Below are positions 17,130-25,638 of a stretch of 64,000 bases of DNA, one piece after another. The notes below the pieces were generated by a model. The model saw nothing but the letters and a program-made list of their open reading frames with translations, had not been told where the DNA came from and searched no databases. Each line of letters starts with the position of its first letter. Position 1 is the stretch's first letter. The position numbers were made by a program, and so were the translations under genes. The stretch is from positions 14,063 through 78,062 of the forward strand of contig DASVQC010000012.1 of assembly GCA_036389335.1 (NCBI GenBank). The letters are read 5' to 3'. Source of the DNA: JAIVGV01 sp036389335. Its GTDB lineage: Bacteria; Acidobacteriota; Blastocatellia; Pyrinomonadales; Pyrinomonadaceae.

Positions 17130-17453
17130 CGGGGACAGCCGACGTGCGACGCCAAGAATTTGAGTTTGAATTTGCGCCGAAGGGAGACCGCGTCAACGAG
17201 CGCGGCGAGGATAACACGCCCGTTCGCGCACCGTCCACGCGGGCCGCGCGCGACCGATCTGCTGCGGCGCGCGCCGCGATTCTGTCGCGTCTCAATGGAT
17301 GGCGGGTTGCGCGCGTAAAGATGCCTGCGATAACATCGCCGCCACACTGATTTCGTTTTCAAATTCGGCAGAGGCTCTAAGGCGGCGCGCGTGTCGCGCC
17401 GCCGGACGCGATGAAGGGACGGCTCGCCGCCCGCGTCGGAAGGCGTTGCGGAA
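17130..17453. other. Divergent intergenic region between TPR protein and larE
   Basis: 324 bp that must hold promoters in both directions. Only weak -35/-10 pairs are seen and none is convincing. There are no heptad repeats, in contrast with the 3'-end gaps. Confidence 0.4.
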
Positions 17454-18365
17454 ATGGCTGTGGAGGGTCGGGCGACGGCGCCGGGGCGGGGCGGCGCTGA
17501 CGTAGGGCGGCGCGGCGCCGAGCCGGAGCAATGCGGCGCGGACGCCGGGATCGCCGCCGGGCCGCTCGCGAAGGAGCGCGCCTTGCGCGAACTCTTCCGC
17601 GCGGCGGGCTCCGTCGTCGTCGCCTACTCGGGCGGCGTCGATAGCTCTTACGTCGCGCTCGTCGCCACCGAAGAACTAGGCGAGCGCGCCCTGTGCGTGA
17701 CGGGCGAGTCGCCGAGCCTCGCCGCGCACCAGCGCGAACAGGCGGCGGAGATCGCCGGGCGGTTCAACTTCCGCCACGAGATCATTCGTACCGAAGAGGT
17801 GGATGATCCGCGCTACGCGGCGAACCCGTCGAACCGCTGCTACTTCTGCAAGACCGAGCTGTACGCGAAGCTCTCGCCGCTCGCGCGCGGGCGCGGGATC
17901 GATCTCGTCGTCGACGGCTCGACGACCGACGACCTCGGCGACTACCGACCGGGCCGCGCCGCCGCCGCCGAGCACGGCGTCAGGAGCCCGCTCGTCGAGG
18001 TGGGGATGTCGAAGGACGAGGTGCGCGCGCTCAGCCGCCGCGCGGGGCTGCCGACGTGGGACGCGCCCGCCTCGCCCTGCCTCTCGTCGCGCATCGCCTA
18101 CGGCACGACCGTCACGATCAAGCGGCTGCGCGAGGTCGAGACCGGCGAGGGGATCATGCGGGGCCTCGGCTTCCGCGAGTTCCGCGTGCGCCACCACGAC
18201 GAGCTGGTGAGGATCGAGGTCGCGCCCGCCGAACTCGACCGCGCGCTCGACCGCGAGGTCGCCGACGAATTGGCGCGCGCCTTCCGCGCCCTCGGCTTCC
18301 GCTACGTCACGCTCGACCTGCACGGCTACCGCACGGGCGCGATGAACGAGGTCTTAAAGCCGTGA
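17454..18365 (+). CDS. larE: ATP-dependent sacrificial sulfur transferase LarE
   Basis: PP-loop ATPase that inserts sulfur into the pyridinium precursor of the nickel-pincer cofactor of lactate racemase-type enzymes; 303 residues. The pyrophosphatase loop SGGVDSS is at 59-65. The CYFCK motif and ASPCLSSRI, carrying the family's sulfur-donor cysteine region, are conserved. The N-terminus is about 35 residues longer than usual, so the true start may lie downstream. larB, larC and larA are absent here. The C-terminus VLKP-stop is written by the edge of a heptad array. Confidence 0.93.
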   Translation: MAVEGRATAPGRGGADVGRRGAEPEQCGADAGIAAGPLAKERALRELFRAAGSVVVAYSGGVDSSYVALVATEELGERALCVTGESPSLAAHQREQAAEIAGRFNFRHEIIRTEEVDDPRYAANPSNRCYFCKTELYAKLSPLARGRGIDLVVDGSTTDDLGDYRPGRAAAAEHGVRSPLVEVGMSKDEVRALSRRAGLPTWDAPASPCLSSRIAYGTTVTIKRLREVETGEGIMRGLGFREFRVRHHDELVRIEVAPAELDRALDREVADELARAFRALGFRYVTLDLHGYRTGAMNEVLKP

Positions 18366-18444
18366 CAGGTGAACCGTGACGGGTAACAGGTAAGCGCGGA
18401 ACGCTTCGTTCTAACTTGTCACCTGTCACCCGTCACCCGTCACG
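18353..18444. repeat. Heptad palindrome, gtgacag family, supplying the larE stop
   Basis: The left arm starts ttaaagccgtgacagg, which encodes Leu-Lys-Pro-stop of LarE. The right arm has ttgtcac, ctgtcac, ccgtcac, ccgtcac units. It ends 15 bp before the gdhA ATG, leaving room for ggagagg. Confidence 0.88.
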
Positions 18445-18459
18445 ATTCTGGAGAGGACA

Positions 18460-19746
18460 ATGGCAACAGGAATGGTTGACGACACACGCAAGATCAGTAA
18501 GGAAGAGGCGAACCCTTTCGAGTCGATGATGGAGCGCTTCGACCGCGCCGCGAAGCTGCTCGACTTGAACCCTGACCTCTACGCGGTGATGCGCGTGCCG
18601 AACCGCGAGCTGAAAGTTTACATCCCCGTCAGGATGGACTCGGGGCGGATCCAAATCTTCGAGGGCTTCCGCGTCCAGCACAACTTCGCGCGCGGCCCCG
18701 CCAAGGGCGGCATCCGCTACGCGCCCGACGTGACCATCGAAGAGGTGCGCGCCCTCGCCGCGTGGATGACGTGGAAGTGCGCGGTCGTCAACGTCCCGTT
18801 CGGCGGCGGGAAGGGCGGCGTCATCTGCGACCCGCAGCAGATGTCGGTCGGCGAGCTGGAGCGGATGACGCGCCGCTACGCCGCCGAGCTCATAGACTTC
18901 ATCGGGCCGGAGAAGGACGTGCCCGCGCCCGACATGAACACCAACGAGCAGACGATGGCGTGGATCATGGACACCTATTCCATGCACGCGCGCCACACCG
19001 TCAACGCCGTCGTCACGGGCAAGCCCGTCGATCTCGGCGGCTCGCGCGGGCGGCGCGAGGCGACCGGAAGGGGCATCCTCTTCGTCGTCAACGAGGCGAT
19101 CAAGCGGTTCGGCATGACGCCGCCGCAGACGCGCGTCGTCGTGCAGGGGTCGGGCAACGTCGGCGGCATCGGCGCGCAGCTCATGCACGAGGCGGGCTAC
19201 AAAGTCCTCGCCATCTCGGACGTCAACGGCGGCATCTACAACCCCGACGGCATCGACATCCCCGCCGCCCTCAAGCACCTGAACGCGACCCGCTCGTTCG
19301 AGGACTTCCCGAACGTCGAGCGGGTCTCGAACAAGGCGCTGCTCGAAATCGAGTGCGACGTGCTCGTGCCCGCGGCGACCGAGAACCAGATCACCTCGGA
19401 GAACGCCGAGCGGATCAAGTGCAAAATCTTAGCCGAGGGCGCTAACGGGCCGACGACCGCCGCCGCCGATCAAATCCTCCAGAAGAAAGGGGTTTTCGTC
19501 ATCCCCGACATCCTCGCCAACGCCGGGGGCGTGACGGTCTCGTACTTCGAGTGGGTGCAGGACCGGATGGGCTACTTCTGGAAGGAGGAGGTCGTCATCG
19601 AGCGATTGCAGGACGTGATGTGCGCCAGCTTCAACGAGTTGGTCAAGTACGCCGACCGCCACGGGGTCGATACGCGCACCGCCGCCTACATGCTCGCCAT
19701 CGACCGCGTCGCCTACGACACGCGGATGCGCGGGATTTATGCGTGA
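18460..19746 (+). CDS. gdhA: Glu/Leu/Phe/Val-family dehydrogenase, probably glutamate dehydrogenase
   Basis: 428 residues, NAD(P)-dependent oxidative deamination of glutamate or the reverse. The substrate-site lysines lie in GPAKGGIR (K82), WKCAVVNVPF (K106) and the catalytic GGGKGG (K118). A Rossmann domain follows with VVVQGSGNVGGIGA. ILAEGANGPTT and PDILANAGGV are typical of the hexameric 420-450 residue glutamate dehydrogenases (GudB/RocG type). The Shine-Dalgarno is ggagagg. Coenzyme preference cannot be decided reliably. Confidence 0.92.
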   Translation: MATGMVDDTRKISKEEANPFESMMERFDRAAKLLDLNPDLYAVMRVPNRELKVYIPVRMDSGRIQIFEGFRVQHNFARGPAKGGIRYAPDVTIEEVRALAAWMTWKCAVVNVPFGGGKGGVICDPQQMSVGELERMTRRYAAELIDFIGPEKDVPAPDMNTNEQTMAWIMDTYSMHARHTVNAVVTGKPVDLGGSRGRREATGRGILFVVNEAIKRFGMTPPQTRVVVQGSGNVGGIGAQLMHEAGYKVLAISDVNGGIYNPDGIDIPAALKHLNATRSFEDFPNVERVSNKALLEIECDVLVPAATENQITSENAERIKCKILAEGANGPTTAAADQILQKKGVFVIPDILANAGGVTVSYFEWVQDRMGYFWKEEVVIERLQDVMCASFNELVKYADRHGVDTRTAAYMLAIDRVAYDTRMRGIYA

Positions 19747-19898
19747 AAAAAAAGCTGGACGTTTTTTGTGCTAAGTTGTGAAAAGGGCTTGATTTCCGCG
19801 GCGATGTGGGGTAGGCTCAGCCGGAATTTGTTATTCAGGATTAAAGTCTGAGAGTTGTGACGTTTAGGTGAAGATTCCTGCATATCAAATTCAAGGCG

Positions 19899-19927
19899 TT
19901 GACAGTCGCGCGCTGTTTACGTATAAG
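19899..19927 (+). promoter_or_regulatory. Strong sigma-70 promoter of the OmpA-like gene
   Basis: TTGACA at 19899-19904, a 17-bp spacer and TATAAG at 19922-19927. A second, weaker pair (TTGATT 19789, 17-bp spacer, TAGGCT 19812) lies upstream. The predicted transcript has a leader of about 265 nt. Confidence 0.72.
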
Positions 19928-19930
19928 CAG

Positions 19931-20046
19931 TGGAGCCGCTGGCAACGCAGCAGGATTGAAGAATCAGGTGAGAGGCGCGAAGAGGCAGTAGGTTAAGCTC
20001 CCACGGGCACGTGCAAGTGTTCGGCTCCTCTCGCTGCTCCGCTCCA
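19931..20046 (+). promoter_or_regulatory. Structured leader RNA candidate of unknown class
   Basis: Three helices nest over 116 nt: TGGAGC 19931-19936 with GCTCCA 20041-20046; GCAGC 19947-19951 with GCTGC 20033-20037; GAGAGG 19970-19975 with CCTCTC 20027-20032. It begins at or just before the predicted transcription start. It does not match any riboswitch consensus I can recall. Confidence 0.45.
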
Positions 20047-20200
20047 GCTACAAAGCGTGCGTTCGAGGGCGGTAGCAGTTTTGTTTGACACTGAGGTGTA
20101 CGCTTGTAGTCGGAGCGTCTGCGTCCCGCTTGTCATAAGATCGGGAATGCAGTCGCCCCTTCCCGCAAAATTACATTACTCATTTCGCAGGAGGAATGCG

Positions 20201-22453
20201 ATGAGACTCGCGAGAAGAGCGTCGTATGTGATGCTCGTTTTGTTGGTGCTTTGTGCCGCAGTGTCGGCGCAGACTCTGAGACCGTCGGACGATCCGAGGA
20301 ACATCGCGCCGACCGTCGGCACGGGCGGACCTCCGGGCGGCCCCACAGGACTCTTCACCATTTACGACGGGCAGACGCTGCGTAAAGGTGAATTCACTTT
20401 CAGCATCGCCTACAGCAACTTCGACCGCGACCCCGGTAACGTCGACATTACCGAGACCCCGCTGAGCTTCAATATCGGTCTGGGCGATCACCTCGAACTG
20501 TGGTTCAGCACGAACGGCTACCGCGGCGTCAAGGTCAACAACCCGAAGAACCTGTCGAGCTTCTACCTGCCGAACTCGCAGTTGTTCATCCGCCTCCAAG
20601 ACCCCGTGACCGGCGCGTTCGGCCCGCTGGTGCTGGCGACCGGCCCGGCGATCATCCTGTCTCCCGACAGGGTGAGCGGCACGACCATCCCGTTCGGCCC
20701 GGTCTTCCGCCCGGCTGGTAATCAGGGCTTCGTGCAGTTCCCGTTCGTCGGGTCCGCGGGCCCGAACCTTGGCCTGACGGGCAACCGCATCGCCCCGCCG
20801 TTCACGAGCCGCCTCGGCAGCCCGACGGCGCTCAACAACAACTTCGGCGCGGCGTCGAACTTCCCCGGCATCGGCTCGGTCTTCGGCAGCATCCTGCCGG
20901 GCATCGTGCTCACCACGCGGAGGATTCCGGCGAACTTGACCTTCGCCGCGCTGATCGTCCCCGACCTGTTCACGACGGCTCCGAGCTACCTGCCCGACGC
21001 GCCGTTCATCAACCGCCTCTACGGCGAGTCGGCGTTCAGCACCTTCAACATCGGCGCGAAGTGGCGTTGGACGAGCACCTCGAACCCGCTCGGCGTCGGG
21101 ATCATCCCGTTCTACCGCTTCTACCTGGATAAGGCGGATGACCTGAGCGGCTTCAACCAGTTGCAGCGCGGCGCGAGCCCCGGCGGCAACATCGGCGACT
21201 TCGGCCTGATCGGCTTCGTCGACGGTCGCCTTTCGAAGCACGTCAACCTCTCGGCCAACTTCGGCTACATCCTGAACAGCAACCCGCGCGGCACCTTCGG
21301 CGGCGTCGAGGCGACGATGCTCGACCGCGGCGACGAGCTGCTCGCCGGCGTCGGCGTCGACATCCCCGTCAACGAGCACTTCCAGTTGATCGGCGAGATG
21401 AAGTCGGTGCATTACGTCGGTGGCCGCACGCCGAACGCCTTCCCGAACAACCCGCTCGACGCGCTCGGCGGCATCCGCGTCTTCCCGCGCCGCTGGTTCG
21501 GCTTCAGCGCGTGGTATCGCAACCACCTGAACCAGCAGGGCGACCGGCTCTTCAGCGACGCCGACTTCCCGGCTGGCTTCCAGGAGTCCGACGACCCGCA
21601 CGGCTTCGGGTTCCAGTTCTTCATCGGGCACCGCAACGCGCGCGCGCCCATCACGGTGGAGAACCACCCGCCCACGGTCACCGTCACGGCCTCTCAGGCG
21701 CGCGTGACGATGGCCGCCGAGTGCGGCGAGGGCATGATGGCGAACCCGAGCTGCACGCCGACGGGCACGAGCGTCTCCCTGACGGCCAACGCCACCGACC
21801 CGGACGGCGACACGCTGCTCTACTCGTGGACGACCACGGGCGGCAGAATCACGGGCGACGGCCCGAACGTCACTTGGGATTTGTCGGGCGTCGCGCCCGG
21901 CACCTACACGGCAAACGTCGAAGTCGATGACGGCTGCGGCTGCATCTCCTACTCCTCGACGACCGTGACGGTCGACCGCTGCGACTGCGTGGCGGCCCCG
22001 ACGCCCGTGCCGACGCCTGTGCCGACGCCGATACCGACGCCTGTGCCGACGCCTGTGCCGGTCCCGACGCCGAATCAGTTCGACACCTACGGCAACATCC
22101 CGCGCAACGACGTGAAGGCGAGGCTCGACAACTTCGCCAACGAGTTGCAGAACCAGCCGGGCTCGCAGGGCTACATCATCGCCTACGGCGGTCGCCGCGG
22201 CCCGGCGGGCGAGGCGCAGCGCCGCGCGGACTTCGCCAAGGACTACTTGGTGAACACCCGCGGCATCGACGCCGGTCGGCTCGTCACCATCGACGGCGGG
22301 TTCAAGGAGGAGGCGACCACCGAGCTGTGGATCGTCCCGACGGGCGCGACGCCGCCCACGGCCTCCCCGTCCGTCGACGCATCGGAGGTGCAGACCACCA
22401 GACCTCCCACTCGACGGCGCGGCACCCGTCGCCGTCGCGACGACGACGAGTGA
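20201..22453 (+). CDS. OmpA-like outer-membrane protein with Ig/PKD-like domain
   Basis: 750 residues. The start at 20201 is fixed by a perfect AGGAGG at 20189-20194 and a signal peptide (VMLVLLVLCAAVSAQ). Residues about 40-480 look like a beta-barrel with alternating strands. Next comes an Ig/PKD-like domain with TDPDGDTLLYSWTTTGG, then a repetitive PTPVPTP linker, then an OmpA-like domain of an unusual form (GYIIAYGGRRGPAGEAQRRADFAKDYLV) that would bind peptidoglycan. The C-terminus is extremely basic then acidic (RRRGTRRRRDDDE). It is probably an abundant porin or structural protein, given its promoter and ribosome-binding site. Confidence 0.8.
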   Translation: MRLARRASYVMLVLLVLCAAVSAQTLRPSDDPRNIAPTVGTGGPPGGPTGLFTIYDGQTLRKGEFTFSIAYSNFDRDPGNVDITETPLSFNIGLGDHLELWFSTNGYRGVKVNNPKNLSSFYLPNSQLFIRLQDPVTGAFGPLVLATGPAIILSPDRVSGTTIPFGPVFRPAGNQGFVQFPFVGSAGPNLGLTGNRIAPPFTSRLGSPTALNNNFGAASNFPGIGSVFGSILPGIVLTTRRIPANLTFAALIVPDLFTTAPSYLPDAPFINRLYGESAFSTFNIGAKWRWTSTSNPLGVGIIPFYRFYLDKADDLSGFNQLQRGASPGGNIGDFGLIGFVDGRLSKHVNLSANFGYILNSNPRGTFGGVEATMLDRGDELLAGVGVDIPVNEHFQLIGEMKSVHYVGGRTPNAFPNNPLDALGGIRVFPRRWFGFSAWYRNHLNQQGDRLFSDADFPAGFQESDDPHGFGFQFFIGHRNARAPITVENHPPTVTVTASQARVTMAAECGEGMMANPSCTPTGTSVSLTANATDPDGDTLLYSWTTTGGRITGDGPNVTWDLSGVAPGTYTANVEVDDGCGCISYSSTTVTVDRCDCVAAPTPVPTPVPTPIPTPVPTPVPVPTPNQFDTYGNIPRNDVKARLDNFANELQNQPGSQGYIIAYGGRRGPAGEAQRRADFAKDYLVNTRGIDAGRLVTIDGGFKEEATTELWIVPTGATPPTASPSVDASEVQTTRPPTRRRGTRRRRDDDE

Positions 22454-22501
22454 CGAATAAACCGTTCGCGCCCCTTCGCGGGGGCGTGACCTAGACAGGA
22501 A

Positions 22502-22545
22502 GCGGGCGGCGATCACCGAGGTGATCGCCGCCCGCTCCGCTTTTG
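22502..22545 (+). terminator. Intrinsic terminator of the OmpA-like gene
   Basis: The 15-bp arms gcgggcggcgatcac and gtgatcgccgcccgc flank a 4-nt loop and are followed by tccgctttt. Confidence 0.8.
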
Positions 22546-22587
22546 CGGCCGGGCGGCGACGGTTTCTAATACAACACACTGCTTCCG

Positions 22588-22616
22588 TTACACATCGAAA
22601 AGCATTAAGCTACTCT
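22588..22616 (+). promoter_or_regulatory. Possible promoter of the Asp-box protein
   Basis: TTACAC at 22588, a 17-bp AT-rich spacer and TACTCT at 22611, about 100 bp before the ATG. Confidence 0.35.
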
Positions 22617-22715
22617 CCCCGGCTTTCTCGCCGGAAGCGCCTGCGGCTGGGAGGGCGGTCGCGACCGGGAACCGGCGGCGCGGCCCTCGAACACTGATCG
22701 ACGGATAACCCGAGG

Positions 22716-25208
22716 ATGAAGATGATTCGTTTGCCCAACAGACTGCTCCTGTCATTCGCACTGATCTCTCTGCTCGCCTCAGCCGCGCCGCGACTGCGCG
22801 CGACCGCCGCCGCCGCCGCGATGCGCCACATCGACACGACGCGGGACGCCGACGCGCGCGAGATCAACTGGTCGGTTTCCGGCCCCATGGGCGGCGACAC
22901 GCGCGAGGTGGTGATCGACGCGGGCGACGCGCAGCACCTGCTGATGGGCACCATCGACGGGCAGATCTACGAGACGCGCGACGGCGCGAAGACGTGGTCG
23001 CGCCTGACGAGCTTCAACCACCCCGGTCGCTACGTCGATAACATCATCATCGATCCGCGCGATCCGAAGATCGTCTACGTCGCGATGCACAAGCACACGA
23101 TCCCCGGCGGCTTCTTCAAGACGACCGACGGCGGGCTGACGTGGAAGGAGTCCGAGGAGCTGAAGACCGAGGCGATCCACTCGCTCACGCAGTCGCCCTC
23201 GAACCCGGACGTCCTCGTCGCCGGCTCGAACCGCGGCGTCTTCCTCTCGAAGGACGCGGGCGAGTCGTGGGAGCAGCTCCCGACCGAGGCCTACCCCGAC
23301 ATCCGCAACGTCGAATCCCTCGCCGTCGATCCGCGCGACAACGATCACATCTACATCGGCACGTGGCACCTGCCGTGGAAGACGGACGACGGCGGCAAGT
23401 CTTGGAAGTCGATCAAGACGGGCATGATCGACGACTCGGACGTCTTCGCCATCACCATCGACTCGCGCAACCCCGATCACGTCGTCGCCTCGGCGTGCAG
23501 CGGCATCTACGAGTCGAAGAACGCGGGCGAGCTCTGGCGCAAGGTGCAGGGCATCCCGTCGCAGTCGCGCCGCACGCGCGACCTGCTCCAGCACCCGTCG
23601 CTGCCGAACGTCATCTACGCGGGCACGACCGAGGGCTTCTGGCGCACCACGAACGGCGGCGACTCGTGGATGCTCACCACCTCGCGGCAGCTCGAAATCA
23701 ACTCCATCGCCGTCCACCCGAAAGACCCGAACACCATCTACATCGGCACGAATAACTACGGCGTGATGATCTCGCGCGACGGCGGCAAGAACTTCGTCCC
23801 CTCCAACGAGGGCTATTCGGGCCGGCGCGCCTACTTCATCCTCGCCGACCGCGAGCAGGCGGGCCGCGTCTACGCGGCGACCATCAACACGGCGACGGGC
23901 GGCGGCTTCTTCTTCGTCTCCGGCGACGGCGGGCAGACCTGGCAGCCCTCGATGCGCAACATGCCGAGCCGCCTCATCGCCTACTCGATCCTTCAGGATC
24001 ACGCCGACGCCAACACGATCTATCTGGGCACGAACCTCGGCGTCTACCGCTCGTCAGACCGCGGCGCGTCGTGGGCCCCGGTCGGCTCGCCCGAAGACGA
24101 GACCAAGCCGCCCGTCAGGAAGCGGCCCGCCAAGCGCGCGGCCTCCAAGGGACGCGGCGCGGCGGCGGCGTCAGAGCGCGCGGGCGAGACGGCCCCGAGG
24201 GCCGCGACCGCTCCGCGCAAAAGCCCCGCGCAGACTAATCAGGGGCCGCGCCCCGCCGCGTCCGCCGCCGCAGCGGCGGCGCAGGGCGATAAGAAGATGA
24301 TGGTGCGCGCGCAGATCGTGCTCGCCGGGCTCGGCTACAGCGTCGGCGATCCGGACGGCGTGGCGGGCACGCGCACGGTCGCCGCCATCAGCCGCTTCCA
24401 AGCGGACAAAGACCTGCCGCGGACGGGCAGGCTCGACGCCGCGACGCTCGACGCGCTCGGCTTGGGCGGCGGCAAGCTGACCCCGGAGGAGGAGAGGATC
24501 GCGGCGAACATCCCCGTCGCTCTCGCCGACACGGTCAACGCGCTCACCTACCTCTACGACGAGCCCGGCGCCGAGCCGAAGCTGCTCGCCGCGACCAACA
24601 AGGGCCTCTACCGCACGGTCGCCGCCGACCCGGCCAAGGGCTGGGTCAAAGTCCGTTTCGGCGAAGGGCTCGACGAGCGCGCGCTGTGCATCTCGACGCA
24701 CCCGCGCGACGCGCAGACCGTCTACGTCGGCACGGCCAACTCCGGCGTGCTCGTCTCGCACGACGCCGGGCAGACGTGGCAGCGCGTGGCCGACGTGTCG
24801 TCCGCCGCGCCCATCAACGTCATCGAGCAAGACCCGCAGCGCCCGGCTTACGTCTACGTCGGCACGACGCAGATGTTCTACATGTCGCACGACGGCGGAG
24901 GGCGCTGGGAGCGCAGGGGCGGGAACCTCCCCTACGGCAGTTACACGAGCATCCTCATCAACCCGCAGACGCCCGACGAGATTTTCGTCGGCAGCGCCTA
25001 CGAGAACCCGGAGAACAACGGCGTCTTCCACTCGACCGACGCCGGGGTGACGTGGAAGCGCGTCGATCCGGAGCTGCCGAGCCGCCGCGTCTGGTCGCTC
25101 GCCTTCGACACGAACAACCCCGGCAGGCTCTTCGTCGGCTCACACTCGGCGGGCGTCTACGTCGCGCAGCGCGATCTCAGCGTCGCGGCGTCCGGCGCGG
25201 CGAAGTGA
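22716..25208 (+). CDS. Secreted Asp-box (BNR/sortilin-like) propeller with internal peptidoglycan-binding domain
   Basis: 830 residues. A signal peptide (LLLSFALISLLASAAPRLRA) is followed by a series of Asp-box repeats of form SxDxGxxW: TTDGGLTW, SKDAGESW, TDDGGKSW, TTNGGDSW, SGDGGQTW, SSDRGASW, and, after an insertion, SHDAGQTW, SHDGGGRW and STDAGVTW. This predicts one or two beta-propellers like VPS10/sortilin or plant Ycf48-type photosystem factors. The insertion at about residues 470-590 has a basic Ala/Pro-rich linker and a peptidoglycan-binding-1 module (VLAGLGYSVGDPDGVAGTRT, FQADKDLPRTGRLDAATLDAL). No sialidase catalytic residues are evident. It likely acts at the cell wall. Confidence 0.82.
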   Translation: MKMIRLPNRLLLSFALISLLASAAPRLRATAAAAAMRHIDTTRDADAREINWSVSGPMGGDTREVVIDAGDAQHLLMGTIDGQIYETRDGAKTWSRLTSFNHPGRYVDNIIIDPRDPKIVYVAMHKHTIPGGFFKTTDGGLTWKESEELKTEAIHSLTQSPSNPDVLVAGSNRGVFLSKDAGESWEQLPTEAYPDIRNVESLAVDPRDNDHIYIGTWHLPWKTDDGGKSWKSIKTGMIDDSDVFAITIDSRNPDHVVASACSGIYESKNAGELWRKVQGIPSQSRRTRDLLQHPSLPNVIYAGTTEGFWRTTNGGDSWMLTTSRQLEINSIAVHPKDPNTIYIGTNNYGVMISRDGGKNFVPSNEGYSGRRAYFILADREQAGRVYAATINTATGGGFFFVSGDGGQTWQPSMRNMPSRLIAYSILQDHADANTIYLGTNLGVYRSSDRGASWAPVGSPEDETKPPVRKRPAKRAASKGRGAAAASERAGETAPRAATAPRKSPAQTNQGPRPAASAAAAAAQGDKKMMVRAQIVLAGLGYSVGDPDGVAGTRTVAAISRFQADKDLPRTGRLDAATLDALGLGGGKLTPEEERIAANIPVALADTVNALTYLYDEPGAEPKLLAATNKGLYRTVAADPAKGWVKVRFGEGLDERALCISTHPRDAQTVYVGTANSGVLVSHDAGQTWQRVADVSSAAPINVIEQDPQRPAYVYVGTTQMFYMSHDGGGRWERRGGNLPYGSYTSILINPQTPDEIFVGSAYENPENNGVFHSTDAGVTWKRVDPELPSRRVWSLAFDTNNPGRLFVGSHSAGVYVAQRDLSVAASGAAK

Positions 25209-25293
25209 GGGGCGGGCCGCGGATGCAAGATAGTTGCATCGCGGCTCCGGGGGCGGGGCTGAAGTCGCCGGGGAAAACCCGAAGGGTCTTTAC

Positions 25294-25320
25294 CGCTCAC
25301 GATTTACGATTCACGGTTCG
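25294..25320. repeat. Single-arm heptad run, tcacgat type
   Basis: Units tcacgat, ttacgat and tcacggt occur in tandem without an opposite arm, 86 bp after the preceding stop. It may be a remnant of a longer array. Confidence 0.5.
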
Positions 25321-25334
25321 CGCCGCCCTGTGCC

Positions 25335-25364
25335 TTGACACGCTCGCGCTCCGCCGTGTACAGT
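25335..25364 (+). promoter_or_regulatory. Promoter of rpsA
   Basis: TTGACA at 25335-25340, an 18-bp spacer and TACAGT at 25359-25364. The predicted untranslated leader to the ATG at 25639 is about 270 nt; no clear structure was assigned in it. Confidence 0.5.
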
Positions 25365-25638
25365 GCCGACTTATCCGGTCACAGGTGCCGGTGATTGTCG
25401 GGTCACGCGGGTGATCCTCGGGCAAGACGGAAACTAATATCTTTCTTCTAACTTCCTCGAAGGCTCGCATCCCGCCTCCCCCTCAAGCCCTCCGACGATC
25501 ACCCCCGTCATCGCCAGCAGTTAGGCGCGCCGCGACGCGGGCGCGCCGATCCGCTAGCGGCGTGGAGTGTCTTGTACGACCGGGCGCGGTCGCGCGTGCG
25601 CGCGCCGTGTAAAGCCAGAGGAGCCCGAAGGAGTCCGC

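Noticed and set aside
19931..20046. Leader as a cyclic-di-GMP or cobalamin riboswitch
   Set aside because: None of the conserved motifs of these classes could be found; only generic nested pairing is seen, so it is reported as unclassified.
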